The notes under the pieces were generated by a model, which did no database searches, had not been told where the DNA came from, and saw only the letters and a program-made list of their open reading frames with translations. Positions 18,806 to 29,588 of a stretch of 64,000 bases of DNA are shown here, piece by piece (within the stretch, counting starts at the first letter, position 1; each line of letters begins with the position of its first letter). The translations under genes and the position numbers were made by a program. This stretch comes from Legionella fallonii LLAP-10 (GTDB taxonomy: Bacteria > Pseudomonadota > Gammaproteobacteria > Legionellales > Legionellaceae): contig NZ_LN614827.1 of assembly GCF_000953135.1 (NCBI RefSeq), positions 1,145,001 to 1,209,000 on the forward strand. Reading direction: 5' to 3'.

Positions 18806-19498
18806 TGGTTACCCCATCTATTTTACTGGTTAAAAAATTGTATTTCTGCATAATTCAATTTTTATTGAATGTAGACTTTAATCGTAACTACTCGCCTAAT
18901 ACTCAACTTATGATCCTGTTTGTAGCCTGGGCGCAGCGTAGCGTAACCCAGGGGCCCTGAAATAAGTTCCTCATCAAGCACAATCTTAAGTCGACATCAT
19001 CAACTACTCACTCCCTTTAGCATAAACCCTTATTCTAGAGCTCCTTAGCTGTATTCAGGATGGCGGAGAGGATTGGAATTTGTTTATAATTAGGACATAA
19101 TTAACAAGTTCCTCTCTACGCGATTCGGATTTTAACTTATTCATGTCAAAAGTCATAACTTTTTTATCAAAATTGTAAAATTTAATTTGGAATTAATGTG
19201 TTAAATGTAAACATGTTCAACACCAAAGAGAAGTATGGCTTTGTATGGATAACAATTTTTTATCAAATTCACCATATTCATAGCGTCCTTTTCTTTGGTA
19301 CGCTATCGATTGATTAGACATTGGATTGTGATTTTTCGAATGGGAGTTAGGACTAGATGGTTTTGTCGGGCAATTGGTTGCCCGACCTATCTCTTTTGTT
19401 GGGTCTAGATCCAACCTACTTAATGACATGCTGCCAAGTTAAGGAGTAATTGTAGGTTGGGCTCCTGGTTCAACAAAGGAGAGATTTAAAGAATACTT
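18806..19498. other. Intergenic region rich in short palindromes
   Basis: This 693-base gap has no convincing gene. It contains GTAGCCTGGGCGCAGCGTAG... to ACCCAGG at 18922-18952, the palindrome GTCGGGCAATTGGTTGCCCGAC at 19365-19386, the hairpin GTTGGGTCTAGATCCAAC at about 19398-19415, and a related GTAGGTTGGGCTCCTGGTTC at about 19452. The arrangement of several different palindromes back to back recalls the composite at 31052-31227. Confidence 0.6.
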
Positions 19499-20605
19499 TT
19501 AATCCTCATCGTCCCAGCTTAAAGTACCACCTGCTTGATACTCAATAACTCGGGTTTCAAAGAAGTTTTTCTCTTTTTTGAGATCCATCATTTCACTCAT
19601 CCATGGGAAGGGATTTTCCGCGCCTGGATATTGTTCACTTAAACCAATTTGGCTGAGGCGACGATTTGCAATGAAATGTAAATATTCTTCAAACATTTCT
19701 GCATTCATTCCCAATATACCATGTGGCATAGTGTCTTTAGCATATTGGTACTCTAATGCCACCCCGTCTCTAACAAGCTGAATTATTTCTTCTTTAAACT
19801 CAGGTGTCCATAAATGAGGACTTTCAATTTTAATTTGGTTGATCACATCAATACCAAAATTCATATGCATGGATTCATCACGTAAAATGTATTGGAACTG
19901 CTCTGATGTACCTACCATTTTATTACGACGTCCCATAGATAGGATCTGAGTAAAGCCAACGTAGAAAAAGATACCTTCAAATATGACATAAAAAGCAATC
20001 AAATCACGTAATAGGCGCTGATCGTTTTCAGTAGTCCCTGTGTGGAAACTCTCATCTCCTAAACTTTGAGTGAAAGGTAATGCCCAAGCTGCCTTTGTAG
20101 CTACAGAAGGTATTTCTCTATACATGTTAAATACTTCTGCTTCATCAAGCCCTAGACTTTCAATAATGTATTGATAAGCATGGGTATGAAGTGCTTCTTC
20201 AAACGCTTGACGCAATAAATATTGTCTGCACTCCGGATTGGTAATGTGTTTATAAACAGCAAGAACTAAGTTATTAGCAACCAATGAGTCCGCTGTAGAG
20301 AAAAAGCCTAAATTACGTTTAATTATTAAGCGTTCATCTTCAGTCAATCCATAAGGATCTTTCCATAATGCGACATCGGCACTCATGTTGATTTCATTAG
20401 GCATCCAATGGTTAGCACAAGCAGTTAAATATTTATCCCAAGCCCATTTGTATTTAAATGGAACTAATTGGTTTAAATCAGCACGGCAATTGATTATTTG
20501 TTTCTGATCTACTTGTATCCGTGCAGCTCCCATTTCGGGAATTTCTAGTCCTGTTGCGCCCAGAGTTCGGGGCGCAACAGCTTCATGTAAATTATTAAGC
20601 GACAT
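19499..20605 (-). CDS. nrdB: Ribonucleoside-diphosphate reductase beta subunit (class Ia)
   Basis: NrdB carries the diiron centre and tyrosyl radical that activate NrdA to make deoxyribonucleotides. Iron ligands are visible in FFSTADSLV (Asp), [12 protein letters not shown] (Glu, His, and Tyr at the radical position), [11 protein letters not shown] (Glu) and [10 protein letters not shown] (Glu, His). The C-terminal tail ends SWDDED after a flexible segment, as expected for the NrdA-docking peptide. A TTG frame extends 24 bases further, but ATG 20605 directly follows AGGAGA, giving 368 residues. It lies 14 bases after nrdA, so the two form an operon. Confidence 0.96.
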   Translation of the reverse strand: MSLNNLHEAVAPRTLGATGLEIPEMGAARIQVDQKQIINCRADLNQLVPFKYKWAWDKYLTACANHWMPNEINMSADVALWKDPYGLTEDERLIIKRNLGFFSTADSLVANNLVLAVYKHITNPECRQYLLRQAFEEALHTHAYQYIIESLGLDEAEVFNMYREIPSVATKAAWALPFTQSLGDESFHTGTTENDQRLLRDLIAFYVIFEGIFFYVGFTQILSMGRRNKMVGTSEQFQYILRDESMHMNFGIDVINQIKIESPHLWTPEFKEEIIQLVRDGVALEYQYAKDTMPHGILGMNAEMFEEYLHFIANRRLSQIGLSEQYPGAENPFPWMSEMMDLKKEKNFFETRVIEYQAGGTLSWDDED

Positions 20606-20619
20606 TAAATTTCTCCTAA

Positions 20620-23442
20620 TTATTGGCAAGCTTCGCAGTCTGGATCAAGAATAGAACATACCTTGGGAGCTTCCTCTATCAGTTTGACGGCGTTCAACGC
20701 ACCATCAGTAACTGTTGATTTCTCTGCATTACTAGCACCTAAACTACGAAGGTAATAAGTGGTTTTTAATCCGCGTATCCATGCATGTGTATACAGTTGA
20801 TCCAGTTTCTTACCTGATGGCTGAGCCATGTATATATTAAGCGACTGGGCTTGGTCTATCCATTTTTGGCGACGAGATGCTGCTTCTACTAGCCACATGG
20901 GATCAATTTCAAAAGAAGTGGCATAACGTTTTTTCAATTCTTCAGGAACCCGGCTAATTGGCTGTACACTACCGTTAAAGTATTTTAAGTCATTCACCAT
21001 TACTTCATCCCAGAGATTAAGCGCTTTTAATTCAGCAACCAAATAAGGATTCACTACAGTGAACTCACCTGATAAATTGGATTTTACATACAAGTTTTGA
21101 TAAGTAGGTTCAATTGATTGTGCAACACCGCAAATATTAGAGATAGTTGCAGTGGGAGCAATCGCCATGACATTAGAATTGCGCATACCTTGAGTACGAA
21201 CTTTAATTCTTAATGTTTCCCAATCTAGACGTTGTGAGCGATCTTGGTCTAAATATTGGTCTCGTGCCTGTTGCAGTAAATTAATTGAGTCAATGGGCAG
21301 AATCCCTTTGCTCCATAAAGAGCCTTCGTAAGTGGAGTAACTACCGCGCTCTTTAGCCAGATCACAAGATGCTTCAATTGCATAATAACTGATTAATTCC
21401 ATAGAGGAGTCAGCAAACTCAATGGCTTCTTGAGAAGCGTAATCAATTTTTAATTCATATAGTGCATCTTGAAAGCCCATTAAACCCAAGCCAATAGGTC
21501 TGTGTTTCAAGTTAGAGTTCCGTGCTTGTGGCACTGAATAATAGTTAATATCGATCACGTTATCTAACATGCGGATAGCCGTGAAGATAGTACGCCTTAA
21601 CTTTTCTTTATCCAGCTGACCATTTTTAATGTGTGCTGGAAGGTTAACACTACCCAAATTACATACCGCAATTTCTTCTTCAGAAGTGTTTAAAGTAATC
21701 TCTGTGCATAAGTTAGAACTATGTATTACACCAATATGTTGTTGTGGTGAACGGAGGTTACATGGATCTTTAAATGTAATCCAAGGATGTCCTGTTTCGA
21801 ACAACATGGATAACATTCTACGCCATAGCTTGATTGCGGAAACAGTTTTAACATTGGTAATGATGCCTTGACGTGCTTTTTCTTCATAGTCCAGATACAG
21901 CTTTTCAAAAGCTTTACCGTATTGATCATGTAATTCTGGTACTTCATCTGGAGAAAATAAAGTCCAGTCTTGATCTTCATGCACACGCATCATAAATAAA
22001 TCGGGTACCCACAGAGCGGTATTCATATCATGAGTACGTCGTCTGTCATCACCTGTATTTTTTCTTAATTCTAGGAATTCTTCCACATCTCTATGCCAAC
22101 ATTCTAGGTAGGCACATACAGCGCCTTTGCGTTTTCCACCTTGGTTTACAGCTACTGCAGTTGCATCAGCAACATTAAGGAATGGTACTACCCCTTGAGA
22201 TTTACCGTTGGTTCCTTTGATATGAGCTCCCATAGCACGTACAGGAGTCCAATCATTACCTAGGCCACCAGCAAATTTAGAAAGTAGGGCATTATCTTTA
22301 ATTGCACTATAAATGCCATCTAAATGATCGGGCACTGTCGTTAAATAGCAACTGGATAATTGAGGTCTTACTGTACCTGAATTGAATAAGGTAGGAGTTG
22401 AGGACATATAGTCAAAAGAAGACAGTAAGGTATAGAATTCAATTGCCTTGTCATCTTTATTCTTTTCACGTATAGCCAGCCCCATCGCAACGCGCATGAA
22501 AAAGGCTTGGGGTAGTTCATAACGTACGCCACGATCATGGATGAAATAACGATCATAGAGCGTTTGCAGACTTAAATAGGTGAATTTCATATCACGCTCA
22601 GGCAATAATGCCTTACCCAGCTTAGCCAAATCGAAATCAGCCATTTTGGCGTCAAGCATGCCTTGGGCTATACCATGACCTATGTAAGACTTGAAATAAG
22701 TGGGGTATAAGGCACTCATTTCATCAAAAGTTGCATCGGCTTTAATGTTTAATTTAGACAGGGCTTCCATACGTAGGGTGTCTAATAATAAACGAGCACT
22801 AACATAGGTATAATTAGGTTCTTTTTCGACTAACGTACGAGCAGACATAATCAATGCTTTGTGTACGTCTTCGAATTTTGCCTGATTATAAAGGTTACGT
22901 AATGCATCTTTAATCACGGGTTCTGCTGAGACGTGTTCTAAATTACGGCATGATTCAGTCACTATAGTTGTTACACGTTCCATATCTAGTGGCACTAATT
23001 CGCCATTAGGCATAGTAATTAACAGATTTTTGTTATCAGTAGGTTGTTGCACTTGATGTTGTCGTGCTTTGCGATGTTCTTCTCTATAAAGCACATAAGC
23101 GCGGGCTACTTTATAATGACCACCACGCATAAGGGCTAATTCTACTTGGTCTTGAATATCTTCAATATGAATAGCGCCGCCACTGGGTAGTCTACGTTTA
23201 AAGACTTGGGTTATTTGCTGGGTTACTTCTTCAATTTGTTTATAAATTCGATCAGAAGTAGGAGCTGTACCTCCTTCATCAGCTATAAATGCTTTAGTAA
23301 TCGCTACTTTAATTTTGCTAGCATCGTAATTTACTACTTTTCCATTACGTTTTATCGTTTTAAGCAAACCAGGTGCATTAGCATTTAATTCCAGTTCACT
23401 TATTTGTGGAACCTCTGTTACCGGCTCAAGAATTTCGGACAT
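20620..23442 (-). CDS. nrdA: Ribonucleoside-diphosphate reductase alpha subunit (class Ia)
   Basis: NrdA is the catalytic subunit of class Ia ribonucleotide reductase. The 940-residue protein is longer than the E. coli form because it has two ATP-cone regulatory domains: [17 protein letters not shown] at about 28-45 and [17 protein letters not shown] at about 145-160. Active-site cysteines are in [10 protein letters not shown] and [19 protein letters not shown], where the radical site lies. A C-terminal CEAC pair (DPDCEACQ) accepts electrons from thioredoxin-type donors. The start has GGAGG six bases upstream. A DnaA box lies in the upstream gap. Confidence 0.97.
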   Translation of the reverse strand: MSEILEPVTEVPQISELELNANAPGLLKTIKRNGKVVNYDASKIKVAITKAFIADEGGTAPTSDRIYKQIEEVTQQITQVFKRRLPSGGAIHIEDIQDQVELALMRGGHYKVARAYVLYREEHRKARQHQVQQPTDNKNLLITMPNGELVPLDMERVTTIVTESCRNLEHVSAEPVIKDALRNLYNQAKFEDVHKALIMSARTLVEKEPNYTYVSARLLLDTLRMEALSKLNIKADATFDEMSALYPTYFKSYIGHGIAQGMLDAKMADFDLAKLGKALLPERDMKFTYLSLQTLYDRYFIHDRGVRYELPQAFFMRVAMGLAIREKNKDDKAIEFYTLLSSFDYMSSTPTLFNSGTVRPQLSSCYLTTVPDHLDGIYSAIKDNALLSKFAGGLGNDWTPVRAMGAHIKGTNGKSQGVVPFLNVADATAVAVNQGGKRKGAVCAYLECWHRDVEEFLELRKNTGDDRRRTHDMNTALWVPDLFMMRVHEDQDWTLFSPDEVPELHDQYGKAFEKLYLDYEEKARQGIITNVKTVSAIKLWRRMLSMLFETGHPWITFKDPCNLRSPQQHIGVIHSSNLCTEITLNTSEEEIAVCNLGSVNLPAHIKNGQLDKEKLRRTIFTAIRMLDNVIDINYYSVPQARNSNLKHRPIGLGLMGFQDALYELKIDYASQEAIEFADSSMELISYYAIEASCDLAKERGSYSTYEGSLWSKGILPIDSINLLQQARDQYLDQDRSQRLDWETLRIKVRTQGMRNSNVMAIAPTATISNICGVAQSIEPTYQNLYVKSNLSGEFTVVNPYLVAELKALNLWDEVMVNDLKYFNGSVQPISRVPEELKKRYATSFEIDPMWLVEAASRRQKWIDQAQSLNIYMAQPSGKKLDQLYTHAWIRGLKTTYYLRSLGASNAEKSTVTDGALNAVKLIEEAPKVCSILDPDCEACQ

Positions 23443-23526
23443 TTTTCCTCCAGAAATAGATGTTTAACAGCCAAAACCAACTCACCAACTGTTATATTAA
23501 GTTTAGTTCAAGAATACCAAAAAAAT

Positions 23527-23618
23527 CAATATATAGGGTTTTTAAAAGACAGGAATAACAAGATAATGTGTTTTTGCTCATTAAGCAAGAGAGTAATTTG
23601 GGAATATATTGTGGATAA
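23527..23618 (-). promoter_or_regulatory. Putative nrdAB control region: DnaA box and NrdR-like boxes
   Basis: Upstream of nrdA on the - strand there is an exact DnaA box TTATCCACA (complement of 23610-23618). Two AT-rich sequences resemble NrdR boxes: ACCCTATATATTG (complement of about 23527-23539) and CCACAATATATTCC (complement of 23601-23614). DnaA and NrdR control of nrdAB is established in E. coli; here it is inferred from site and position. The NrdR matches are imperfect and their spacing of about 75 bases is wider than the usual pair. Confidence 0.4.
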
Positions 23619-23700
23619 GTTGTGAGTTAAAGATAATAAGTTGTTTTTAAAATCATATAACCGTTTATTTTCATATAACTTATATTTTTTTATAAAATTT

Positions 23701-24582
23701 TTATATTTTCTTGACGATTATGGCATCACTGACATTGGAAAAACCATGCACATTAAGGTGGAATGAATTAATATGAGCAAACAATTGACTGGAGCTCCCT
23801 CCATCTAAATTAATTGCATCCACACAAGAAAGCGGGGGTGATTTTAACCTTTTAGCCAGCTCATGGGTAGTCATTGCTGAATTGGTAGACACTAAAATAA
23901 TGACTTTTCCATCTTTTGTAATTCCTAAAGCGGATCTATCTGCTATGCCGGGTTTTAGAGAAGGGATTTTTCCTTTAATTAGCAACCTAGGGCCACTTTG
24001 AATGGCAAATTCTATGTCATCATCGTGGGTAAAACGATGGACATTGGAAATGTAGGGTTTGTTGTCTTTTATGTAGAAAATCCCCCACCAACTAATACGT
24101 TTTAGTGGGTTTTCTAATTTTTTATTGTTGATTCTGAGTCCTAGTGGTTTAAATTCAGGATCAAAAAAACCACCATTGATACTAAGTAAGGCTTTAGAAT
24201 GTTCTGCAAATTGATCTGCAGATGCATTTTTTAACGCAAGGTTTTTTGCTGTAACTAAAGCAATTCTGTTTTTATTAAGATCAATGCGAAAGGCATGAAT
24301 ATGCGACCAGGGGCTTAAAATTCCTCCCTCAAGATCTTGATATTCAATGCCGGAGGTTAATTCCCGCCATTCACCAGCAGTTGCATTAAAAGAAAACAGC
24401 AGGCTAGCAGCGAATAAAACTGAACTCACTACATAGCCTTTTAGAACTTGCTGTTTTGCAACAAATTTGGAAAGGAGACGATTAAGCCCTTTGCGACAAA
24501 TTGTTGTAGAGGACGATTGCGTTGTCGCTAAGGCGCTCGAGTCCTCATGTACAGATGCGTACACTCTTGTTCTGAGCGTCAT
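23701..24582 (-). CDS. Phosphodiester glycosidase-family (NAGPA/DUF2233-like) exported protein
   Basis: The catalytic-domain signatures SINGGFFDPEFKPLGL and AINLDGGSSSQLF belong to the NAGPA/DUF2233 fold, which removes or binds sugars on phosphodiester-linked glycans. Other supporting stretches are FAIQSGPRLL and DRSALGITKDGKVI. A hydrophobic export signal is present (VSSVLFAASLLFSFNATA). I placed the start at ATG 24582 because GAGGAATT precedes it. An ATG 63 bases upstream and an internal GTG right at the signal peptide are alternatives. The gene is divergent from pmbA with about 105 bases between starts. The substrate is unknown. Confidence 0.8.
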   Translation of the reverse strand: MTLRTRVYASVHEDSSALATTQSSSTTICRKGLNRLLSKFVAKQQVLKGYVVSSVLFAASLLFSFNATAGEWRELTSGIEYQDLEGGILSPWSHIHAFRIDLNKNRIALVTAKNLALKNASADQFAEHSKALLSINGGFFDPEFKPLGLRINNKKLENPLKRISWWGIFYIKDNKPYISNVHRFTHDDDIEFAIQSGPRLLIKGKIPSLKPGIADRSALGITKDGKVIILVSTNSAMTTHELAKRLKSPPLSCVDAINLDGGSSSQLFAHINSFHLNVHGFSNVSDAIIVKKI

Positions 24583-24687
24583 AATTCCTCTTTTTTTTCT
24601 CGCTACAGCAAATTTAATAAGAAGCCTATTGGTTTGCGAAGACATGTTATTGTATCCTTAACATCATTCAACACCACGGAATCCTTT

Positions 24688-26046
24688 ATGCAAATTAAAA
24701 CGCAACATAACAATAGTGAAGTACATAAGTCAACAACAGAATTAACTCGATTAATGAATGATGTGCTTGAACTAGCAAAAAAAGAGGGGGCTACAAATGC
24801 CGCAGTTGCAGTGAATAACGATAGAGGTTTTTCTGTCGATGTTCGTATGGGGCAAGTAGAAACAGTTGCTTTTAGCGAAGACAAGGGTGTTGGCCTGACC
24901 ATATATATAGGGCAACGAAAAGGAAGTGCTAGTAGTACAGATACTTCGCCAGCTGCCTTGGAGTTATTAGTGCGAGCAGCATGCGATATCGCTCGAGTGA
25001 GTGCTGAAGATCCTTGTTTTGGGTTGGCTGATAAAGAGCTGATGACAAAAAATCATCCTGATCTGGATTTATACCATCCTTGGAATATTACTCCTCAAGA
25101 GGCTATAGAAATGGCGTTGCAATGTGAATCACACGCCTTATCGTTGGATAAACGTATTGCTAATTCAGATGGCGTCAGTGTGTCTTCTTATGAATCTCAT
25201 CATGCATACGCGAATACTTATGGAGGAGAGGGTTTTATTCGTAGTACACGACATAGCATGAGTTGCTCCCTTATTGCAAAAGAGGGCGATGAAATGCAAC
25301 GAGACTACGATTATACCACCGTTAGGGACGCTCAAAATTTAGTTGGTGTCCATACGATAGCGCAAAATGCAGTGGATAAAGCAGTTAGTCGTTTGCATGC
25401 GCAGCAGATTAAAACCCAGGAGGCTCCTGTCATTTTTTCTAACCGGGTTTCCAGTAGCTTATTGTCCAGTTTCATTGGTGCTATTAGTGGTTCTAATTTA
25501 TATAGGAAAAACTCTTTTTTACTCGACTCTGTTGGAAAACAGATTTTTCCTGAATACATTCGTATTTATGAACAGCCCCACTTAAAAGGGGCATTAGGAA
25601 GTTCTCCATTTGATGCGGAGGGAGTATCTACACGGAATAACGTTTTTGTAGAGCAAGGACGGGTAATGCAATATGTTCTTGGTAGTTACTCCGCTCGTAA
25701 AATGGGGTTAAAAACCACAGCCAATGGTGATGGTGTTCATAATCTGACTGTTGATCCTACCGCTGGGGACGTAACCGAATTACTACAACTGATGGGTACC
25801 GGCCTATTAGTGACTGAATTGATGGGGCAAGGAGTTAATGGGATTACCGGAGATTATTCTCGCGGAGCTAGTGGCTATTGGGTAGAAAATGGTGTTATTC
25901 AGTATCCAGTGGATGAAATTACCATTGCAAGTAATTTAAAGGATATGTTTAGGATGATTCTTGCAGTTGGTGATGATCTAAATCCTAACATTGCAACTCG
26001 TTGTGGATCTATTTTAATTGAAAAAATGATGATTGCTGGTAAATAA
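24688..26046 (+). CDS. pmbA: PmbA/TldE-type metalloprotease subunit
   Basis: PmbA (TldE) pairs with TldD to form a zinc protease that matures small peptides such as microcin B17 and degrades unfolded peptides. The 452-residue length is normal. Signatures include LIYIGQRKGSASSTDTSP-like residues near 90-105, the central RHSMSCSLIAKEGDEMQRDY, and the C-terminal GVNGITGDYSRGASGYWVENG and ITIASNLKDMFRMI. The zinc ligands reside in TldD, which is not in this window. The open frame begins at 24547 but the family start is MQIKTQHNN at ATG 24688. Confidence 0.93.
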   Translation: MQIKTQHNNSEVHKSTTELTRLMNDVLELAKKEGATNAAVAVNNDRGFSVDVRMGQVETVAFSEDKGVGLTIYIGQRKGSASSTDTSPAALELLVRAACDIARVSAEDPCFGLADKELMTKNHPDLDLYHPWNITPQEAIEMALQCESHALSLDKRIANSDGVSVSSYESHHAYANTYGGEGFIRSTRHSMSCSLIAKEGDEMQRDYDYTTVRDAQNLVGVHTIAQNAVDKAVSRLHAQQIKTQEAPVIFSNRVSSSLLSSFIGAISGSNLYRKNSFLLDSVGKQIFPEYIRIYEQPHLKGALGSSPFDAEGVSTRNNVFVEQGRVMQYVLGSYSARKMGLKTTANGDGVHNLTVDPTAGDVTELLQLMGTGLLVTELMGQGVNGITGDYSRGASGYWVENGVIQYPVDEITIASNLKDMFRMILAVGDDLNPNIATRCGSILIEKMMIAGK

Positions 26047-26187
26047 AGTGATAACCGTTCACCTAATAGTGGCAATTTAAGATACAGGGTCGGGCAACAA
26101 TATAGCATAGGGTAAGAGATCTATTGAGTCTATGCAGGTAACTTTTCAGATGGAACCTATGCCGAAGATAATTTGTCGTCTTAAATT

Positions 26188-26216
26188 GTAGCCCGGTTGC
26201 AAGCAAACCGGGCTAC
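26188..26216. repeat. GTAGCCCGG palindrome
   Basis: GTAGCCCGGTTGCAAGCAAACCGGGCTAC has a nearly perfect palindromic form and lies in the 212-base convergent gap after pmbA. Degenerate relatives occur at 18922-18952, 31091-31121 and 32760-32785. It could also act as a terminator for both flanking genes, though no T-run follows. The same gap holds half of a GTCGGGCAAC repeat near 26089. Confidence 0.6.
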
Positions 26217-26258
26217 TGACGCTATTATGTGACAAGAGTTCTTGCCACTTCAGTCAAA

Positions 26259-28637
26259 TTAATTTACAAGCGACATACTATCGTCTGCAATTACTTCTTC
26301 TACGATTTCAATTTCAGAATGCATAGGAGCTTTTGCTAGAGCAAATAATGTAAAGCTTGATCCTGAAATTGTATTGGTAGCGGAGATAATCGCATTAACA
26401 AGAGATTTTAAGAGATTGGTCAAATAATCCCCCCATCCTTGTTCTTTGTCTAATAATGATTTGGCATCATTTATTGATTTGCTGCATTGTTTTCTAAATA
26501 ATGCTTTAGTCTGATTTCCAGCCTCAGGCTCATTTTGTTGGACTATTTCATAAAGTCTAACGGTATTGTTTAGTTCATCATACAAATTTTCAGCAATAGT
26601 AATGACTTTAGGGTTCTCATTTTTTTCTTTTAAGCTATTAATTTTTATTGCAAATTTATTTAACTCAGAACGGACTGCTTCTATTTCCTTTTGATATGGT
26701 TTAACGATACCTTCGGATTTCTTGGTCAAGTTTTTACGTTGCTCAAGTGTTTCTTGCTGCCAGGGTTTAGTAATAAAAATGGGGAGTGGAGCAATGTTAT
26801 TTACTTCTCTATAACATGGAGACTGTTCTAGTTCTTCACATACATTCTTTAGACTATTCTTAATAGTACTGCTTTGGAATAAAACAGAAGGTTGGCTAAA
26901 CTGCTTATAGAATGCGTAGATTTGCATCACATTATCTTTATTAATTGAGCGTTGAAGGATGTCAACAACAATTTGCAATGTTTCTGCTCTCATACGGTAA
27001 ACATATTCGGGTTGCGAATTAGCATCTTGACCACGCTGAGATTTGTGTGCTTCTAAAAAATCAGTGGTTTTTGCAATAATGGAGTTGATTAATTCAAGAG
27101 ACTTATTAATAACCAAGGCATGTCGAAGTTGCCATTTAAACAGCTGATCGTCAATTTCAAAAGATTCATCGGATGTAAAACTCATGAGATCTTTCAATAG
27201 TATATAAAAGTCAATAATTATTTCTCGGTTTTCCGGAGTCTTCATTCTAGATATTGTTCTAATCACATATTGAACAAAATAATCTTTTGGCTCATCTTTT
27301 TCTTTAACAAAATCAATATAATTGCAAAGGAATGCTAATATTTTTTCTTGATTATTTTCTGCTTTTTGATTCAAGTCATTAACAATGCGTATTAATACTT
27401 TGAATAAATGTTTTGGTTCATAATCTGCCCCAAGCTTTTGTGATATTAGGGCGATTTTCCATAGTAGCTCTGGATCTTTGCTGTATTTCTTTTCAAGGGC
27501 ATCTAAAGCGTTTCGTGAGTAAAGCTTATCTTGTTGAGAGTAGTTTGTTGCCATTTTCTCAAACTGCTCCATTCCTTCTTTAAGAGCCGCATCCAGTTCA
27601 ATTATTTTAGCATCGCAGACTTTTTGTCTTTTTTTCTCCGCTTTTGTAACATGTTTTATGGCTTTTTTTTCAGTATTTTCCGATGTTTTATTTGTTGTTC
27701 GGCGAGCATTCTTTTCTTTTTCTTCTGTAATGGTGTCTGAAAGTGCCTTTAGTGCGGAAGTCAAATCGTTCCACTGGGCTTTCATATTTTTATGAGGCCA
27801 TGCCATCGCTGCAATCTTATTTCTTACTTCCCAGTGCTCATTGAGTAATCTAATGGTTTCAGGATAATTTTTAGGTCTAAATCCTCCAACTCCGGTCATA
27901 CTTCCTTCATCTTCCATATGAAAGGGGATGTACGCTTCAAAAGGAAATGCTGTATTTTCTCGTCTCATTTTTTCAGATTCAAAAATAATTTGGGTTGACT
28001 TATTGCTACGATCTATTCGCTCAATAATGACTTCAAGACTTCCTTTTCCACCATATTGGTAGGTAATCAGAGCCTCACCTATTTTAATACTTCTTTTTTC
28101 CCTAACATGCCAATCCTTTGAATAGCTAAGAATAAAATCTTCTTCACCATATAATCGTTCTTGCCATTGTTCCTGCGTTAAAGTGGGAAGGGTCAATCTT
28201 TGTAAGGAGGAAATATGAAATTCTTGAAGATTTGCATTATAAACATCACGGGCAAATTGTGCCGGATTTTCTTTATTAATCCGTGGATCTTTATCTAGGT
28301 AATGTCCATTTTTATCTTTTAGCAGGAATCCTAACAGTAATAGTTGAGGGCACAATATTCTCAAAATATATAAGGTTTTTGAGGGAAGATTTTGAAAGCT
28401 TTGAGTATGTTTTAGAAGTTCGAGCATCTCATATAGACTAACTAATTCAGCGCGATTTTTGACTTTAAATATATAGTCTTCGATGAGAACATTAACTATT
28501 GTTTTACCGTTTCTATTTGTTTGTTCGGGATCATTGTTTTTTATCCATTGTTGAAATCCATCAACAGATCCATTTTTTATGCTTAGTTCAGCAAGCTCAA
28601 AATTTTTTTGAGATGTTTTATCAAGTTTTCTTTTCAT
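26259..28637 (-). CDS. Large solitary protein sharing C-terminal module with 15397-18051; candidate effector
   Basis: This 792-residue protein has no family I recognise in its body. It is mostly helical and charged, with a lysine-rich segment at about 305-345 (EKKAIKHVTKAEKKRQKV) and helical repeats suggested at 390-560. Residues about 665-792 align by eye with the end of the J-domain protein: a helical stretch with a Cys/Ile pattern, then KEQGWGDYLTNLLKSLVNAII, then a Ser/Phe-rich hydrophobic tail and an acidic IEIVEEV. The start ATG follows GGAAATT. It is monocistronic. The shared C-terminal module hints at a common membrane or secretion function. Dot/Icm translocation is inferred. Confidence 0.8.
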   Translation of the reverse strand: MKRKLDKTSQKNFELAELSIKNGSVDGFQQWIKNNDPEQTNRNGKTIVNVLIEDYIFKVKNRAELVSLYEMLELLKHTQSFQNLPSKTLYILRILCPQLLLLGFLLKDKNGHYLDKDPRINKENPAQFARDVYNANLQEFHISSLQRLTLPTLTQEQWQERLYGEEDFILSYSKDWHVREKRSIKIGEALITYQYGGKGSLEVIIERIDRSNKSTQIIFESEKMRRENTAFPFEAYIPFHMEDEGSMTGVGGFRPKNYPETIRLLNEHWEVRNKIAAMAWPHKNMKAQWNDLTSALKALSDTITEEKEKNARRTTNKTSENTEKKAIKHVTKAEKKRQKVCDAKIIELDAALKEGMEQFEKMATNYSQQDKLYSRNALDALEKKYSKDPELLWKIALISQKLGADYEPKHLFKVLIRIVNDLNQKAENNQEKILAFLCNYIDFVKEKDEPKDYFVQYVIRTISRMKTPENREIIIDFYILLKDLMSFTSDESFEIDDQLFKWQLRHALVINKSLELINSIIAKTTDFLEAHKSQRGQDANSQPEYVYRMRAETLQIVVDILQRSINKDNVMQIYAFYKQFSQPSVLFQSSTIKNSLKNVCEELEQSPCYREVNNIAPLPIFITKPWQQETLEQRKNLTKKSEGIVKPYQKEIEAVRSELNKFAIKINSLKEKNENPKVITIAENLYDELNNTVRLYEIVQQNEPEAGNQTKALFRKQCSKSINDAKSLLDKEQGWGDYLTNLLKSLVNAIISATNTISGSSFTLFALAKAPMHSEIEIVEEVIADDSMSLVN

Positions 28638-28848
28638 AACAAAATTTCCAATAAATTAAAATCCAAAGAATTTGGAGTAATTAAAAAGATCAAAATGGAT
28701 AAATTGGCATAAATAGGCCAAAACCATGATAACCACTATTTAATATATAAAGAGGTTTTTATAGAGAATTTTTTAGGGAAGAAAAGTACTTGCCCTTTGG
28801 TTACCCTTCCCCTACTACGTGGTTCATAGAACTACACGAGGAGAATGG

Positions 28849-29124
28849 ATGGAAGAACAAAGGGGTAATTCTAAATCCTACTGGCCTCTTGATGAGGTAT
28901 TGGGAAAGAGAATGTCGCATTTATTGACCTTAAGGATAGCTGTAGGTAATTATTTGTTTATAATATTAACATTGGTCGTGATTTTTGTGCAACATGTTTT
29001 ACACATTTTCCTTGGAGTTCCATATAAGCTGAGCTTGCTGGTTCTCTTTCATAAAGGATTAAATTTGATTAACTCGTGGTTTTATTTGAACAGTTTTTTG
29101 ATGAAATTACTTTTTAATAGATGA
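28849..29124 (+). CDS. Small hydrophobic protein, hypothetical
   Basis: An open frame of 91 residues starts at ATG 28849 with GAGGAG close upstream, better than a GTG 30 bases earlier. The product begins MEEQRGNSKSYWPLDEVLG. It has two hydrophobic stretches (about 33-60 and 65-85), including LFIILTLVVIFVQHVLHIF. No family is recognised. The gap on either side (28638-28848 and 29125-29290) has no other gene. A CTTCGCGGGAACGAC REP-like sequence lies near 29201. The ribosome-binding site is the main support, so confidence is moderate. Confidence 0.45.
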   Translation: MEEQRGNSKSYWPLDEVLGKRMSHLLTLRIAVGNYLFIILTLVVIFVQHVLHIFLGVPYKLSLLVLFHKGLNLINSWFYLNSFLMKLLFNR

Positions 29125-29290
29125 AAGGCTACTTCTGCGCTAGGCGGGGAACCATCCATAATTGAGGCATATTGCTAAATTAATGAATAGGTTTCCGCCT
29201 TCGCGGGAACGACAATTAGACGAGTCAATCCTTCAGGCAAAGAACCCGAATTACTAACCGCGTTGTATTATGAGCTGAGTAATAGAAAAA

Positions 29291-29512
29291 CTAGTTCTTA
29301 TCGCGAAAGATAATGCGGCCTTTTGATAAGTCATAAGGTGTTAATTCAACTTTAACTTTATCGCCAGTTAGAATTCTAATGTAATTTTTACGCATGCGAC
29401 CAGAAATGTGGGCGGTAACTACATGTCCATTTTCCAATTCAACACGAAACATGGTATTGGGTAATGTATCTATAACGGTACCAGTCATTTCAATATGATC
29501 TTCTTTTGCCAT
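29291..29512 (-). CDS. infA: Translation initiation factor IF-1
   Basis: IF-1 binds the ribosomal A site during initiation. The 73-residue OB-fold protein is nearly invariant: [40 protein letters not shown] and [14 protein letters not shown]. Length and start match the family exactly. It is monocistronic, with the transporter on the same strand ending before it in genome order. Confidence 0.98.
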   Translation of the reverse strand: MAKEDHIEMTGTVIDTLPNTMFRVELENGHVVTAHISGRMRKNYIRILTGDKVKVELTPYDLSKGRIIFRDKN

Positions 29513-29588
29513 AGGTCTCTCAATGATGTATCAAATTTATAAAGTTGAAATAGTGCACTAAAATAAAGTAAATGGCAATCCACGCTTG

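Noticed and set aside
24547-24687. Upstream extension of pmbA
   Set aside because: It overlaps the divergent gene's 5' end and has no family similarity. The family N-terminus begins at ATG 24688.
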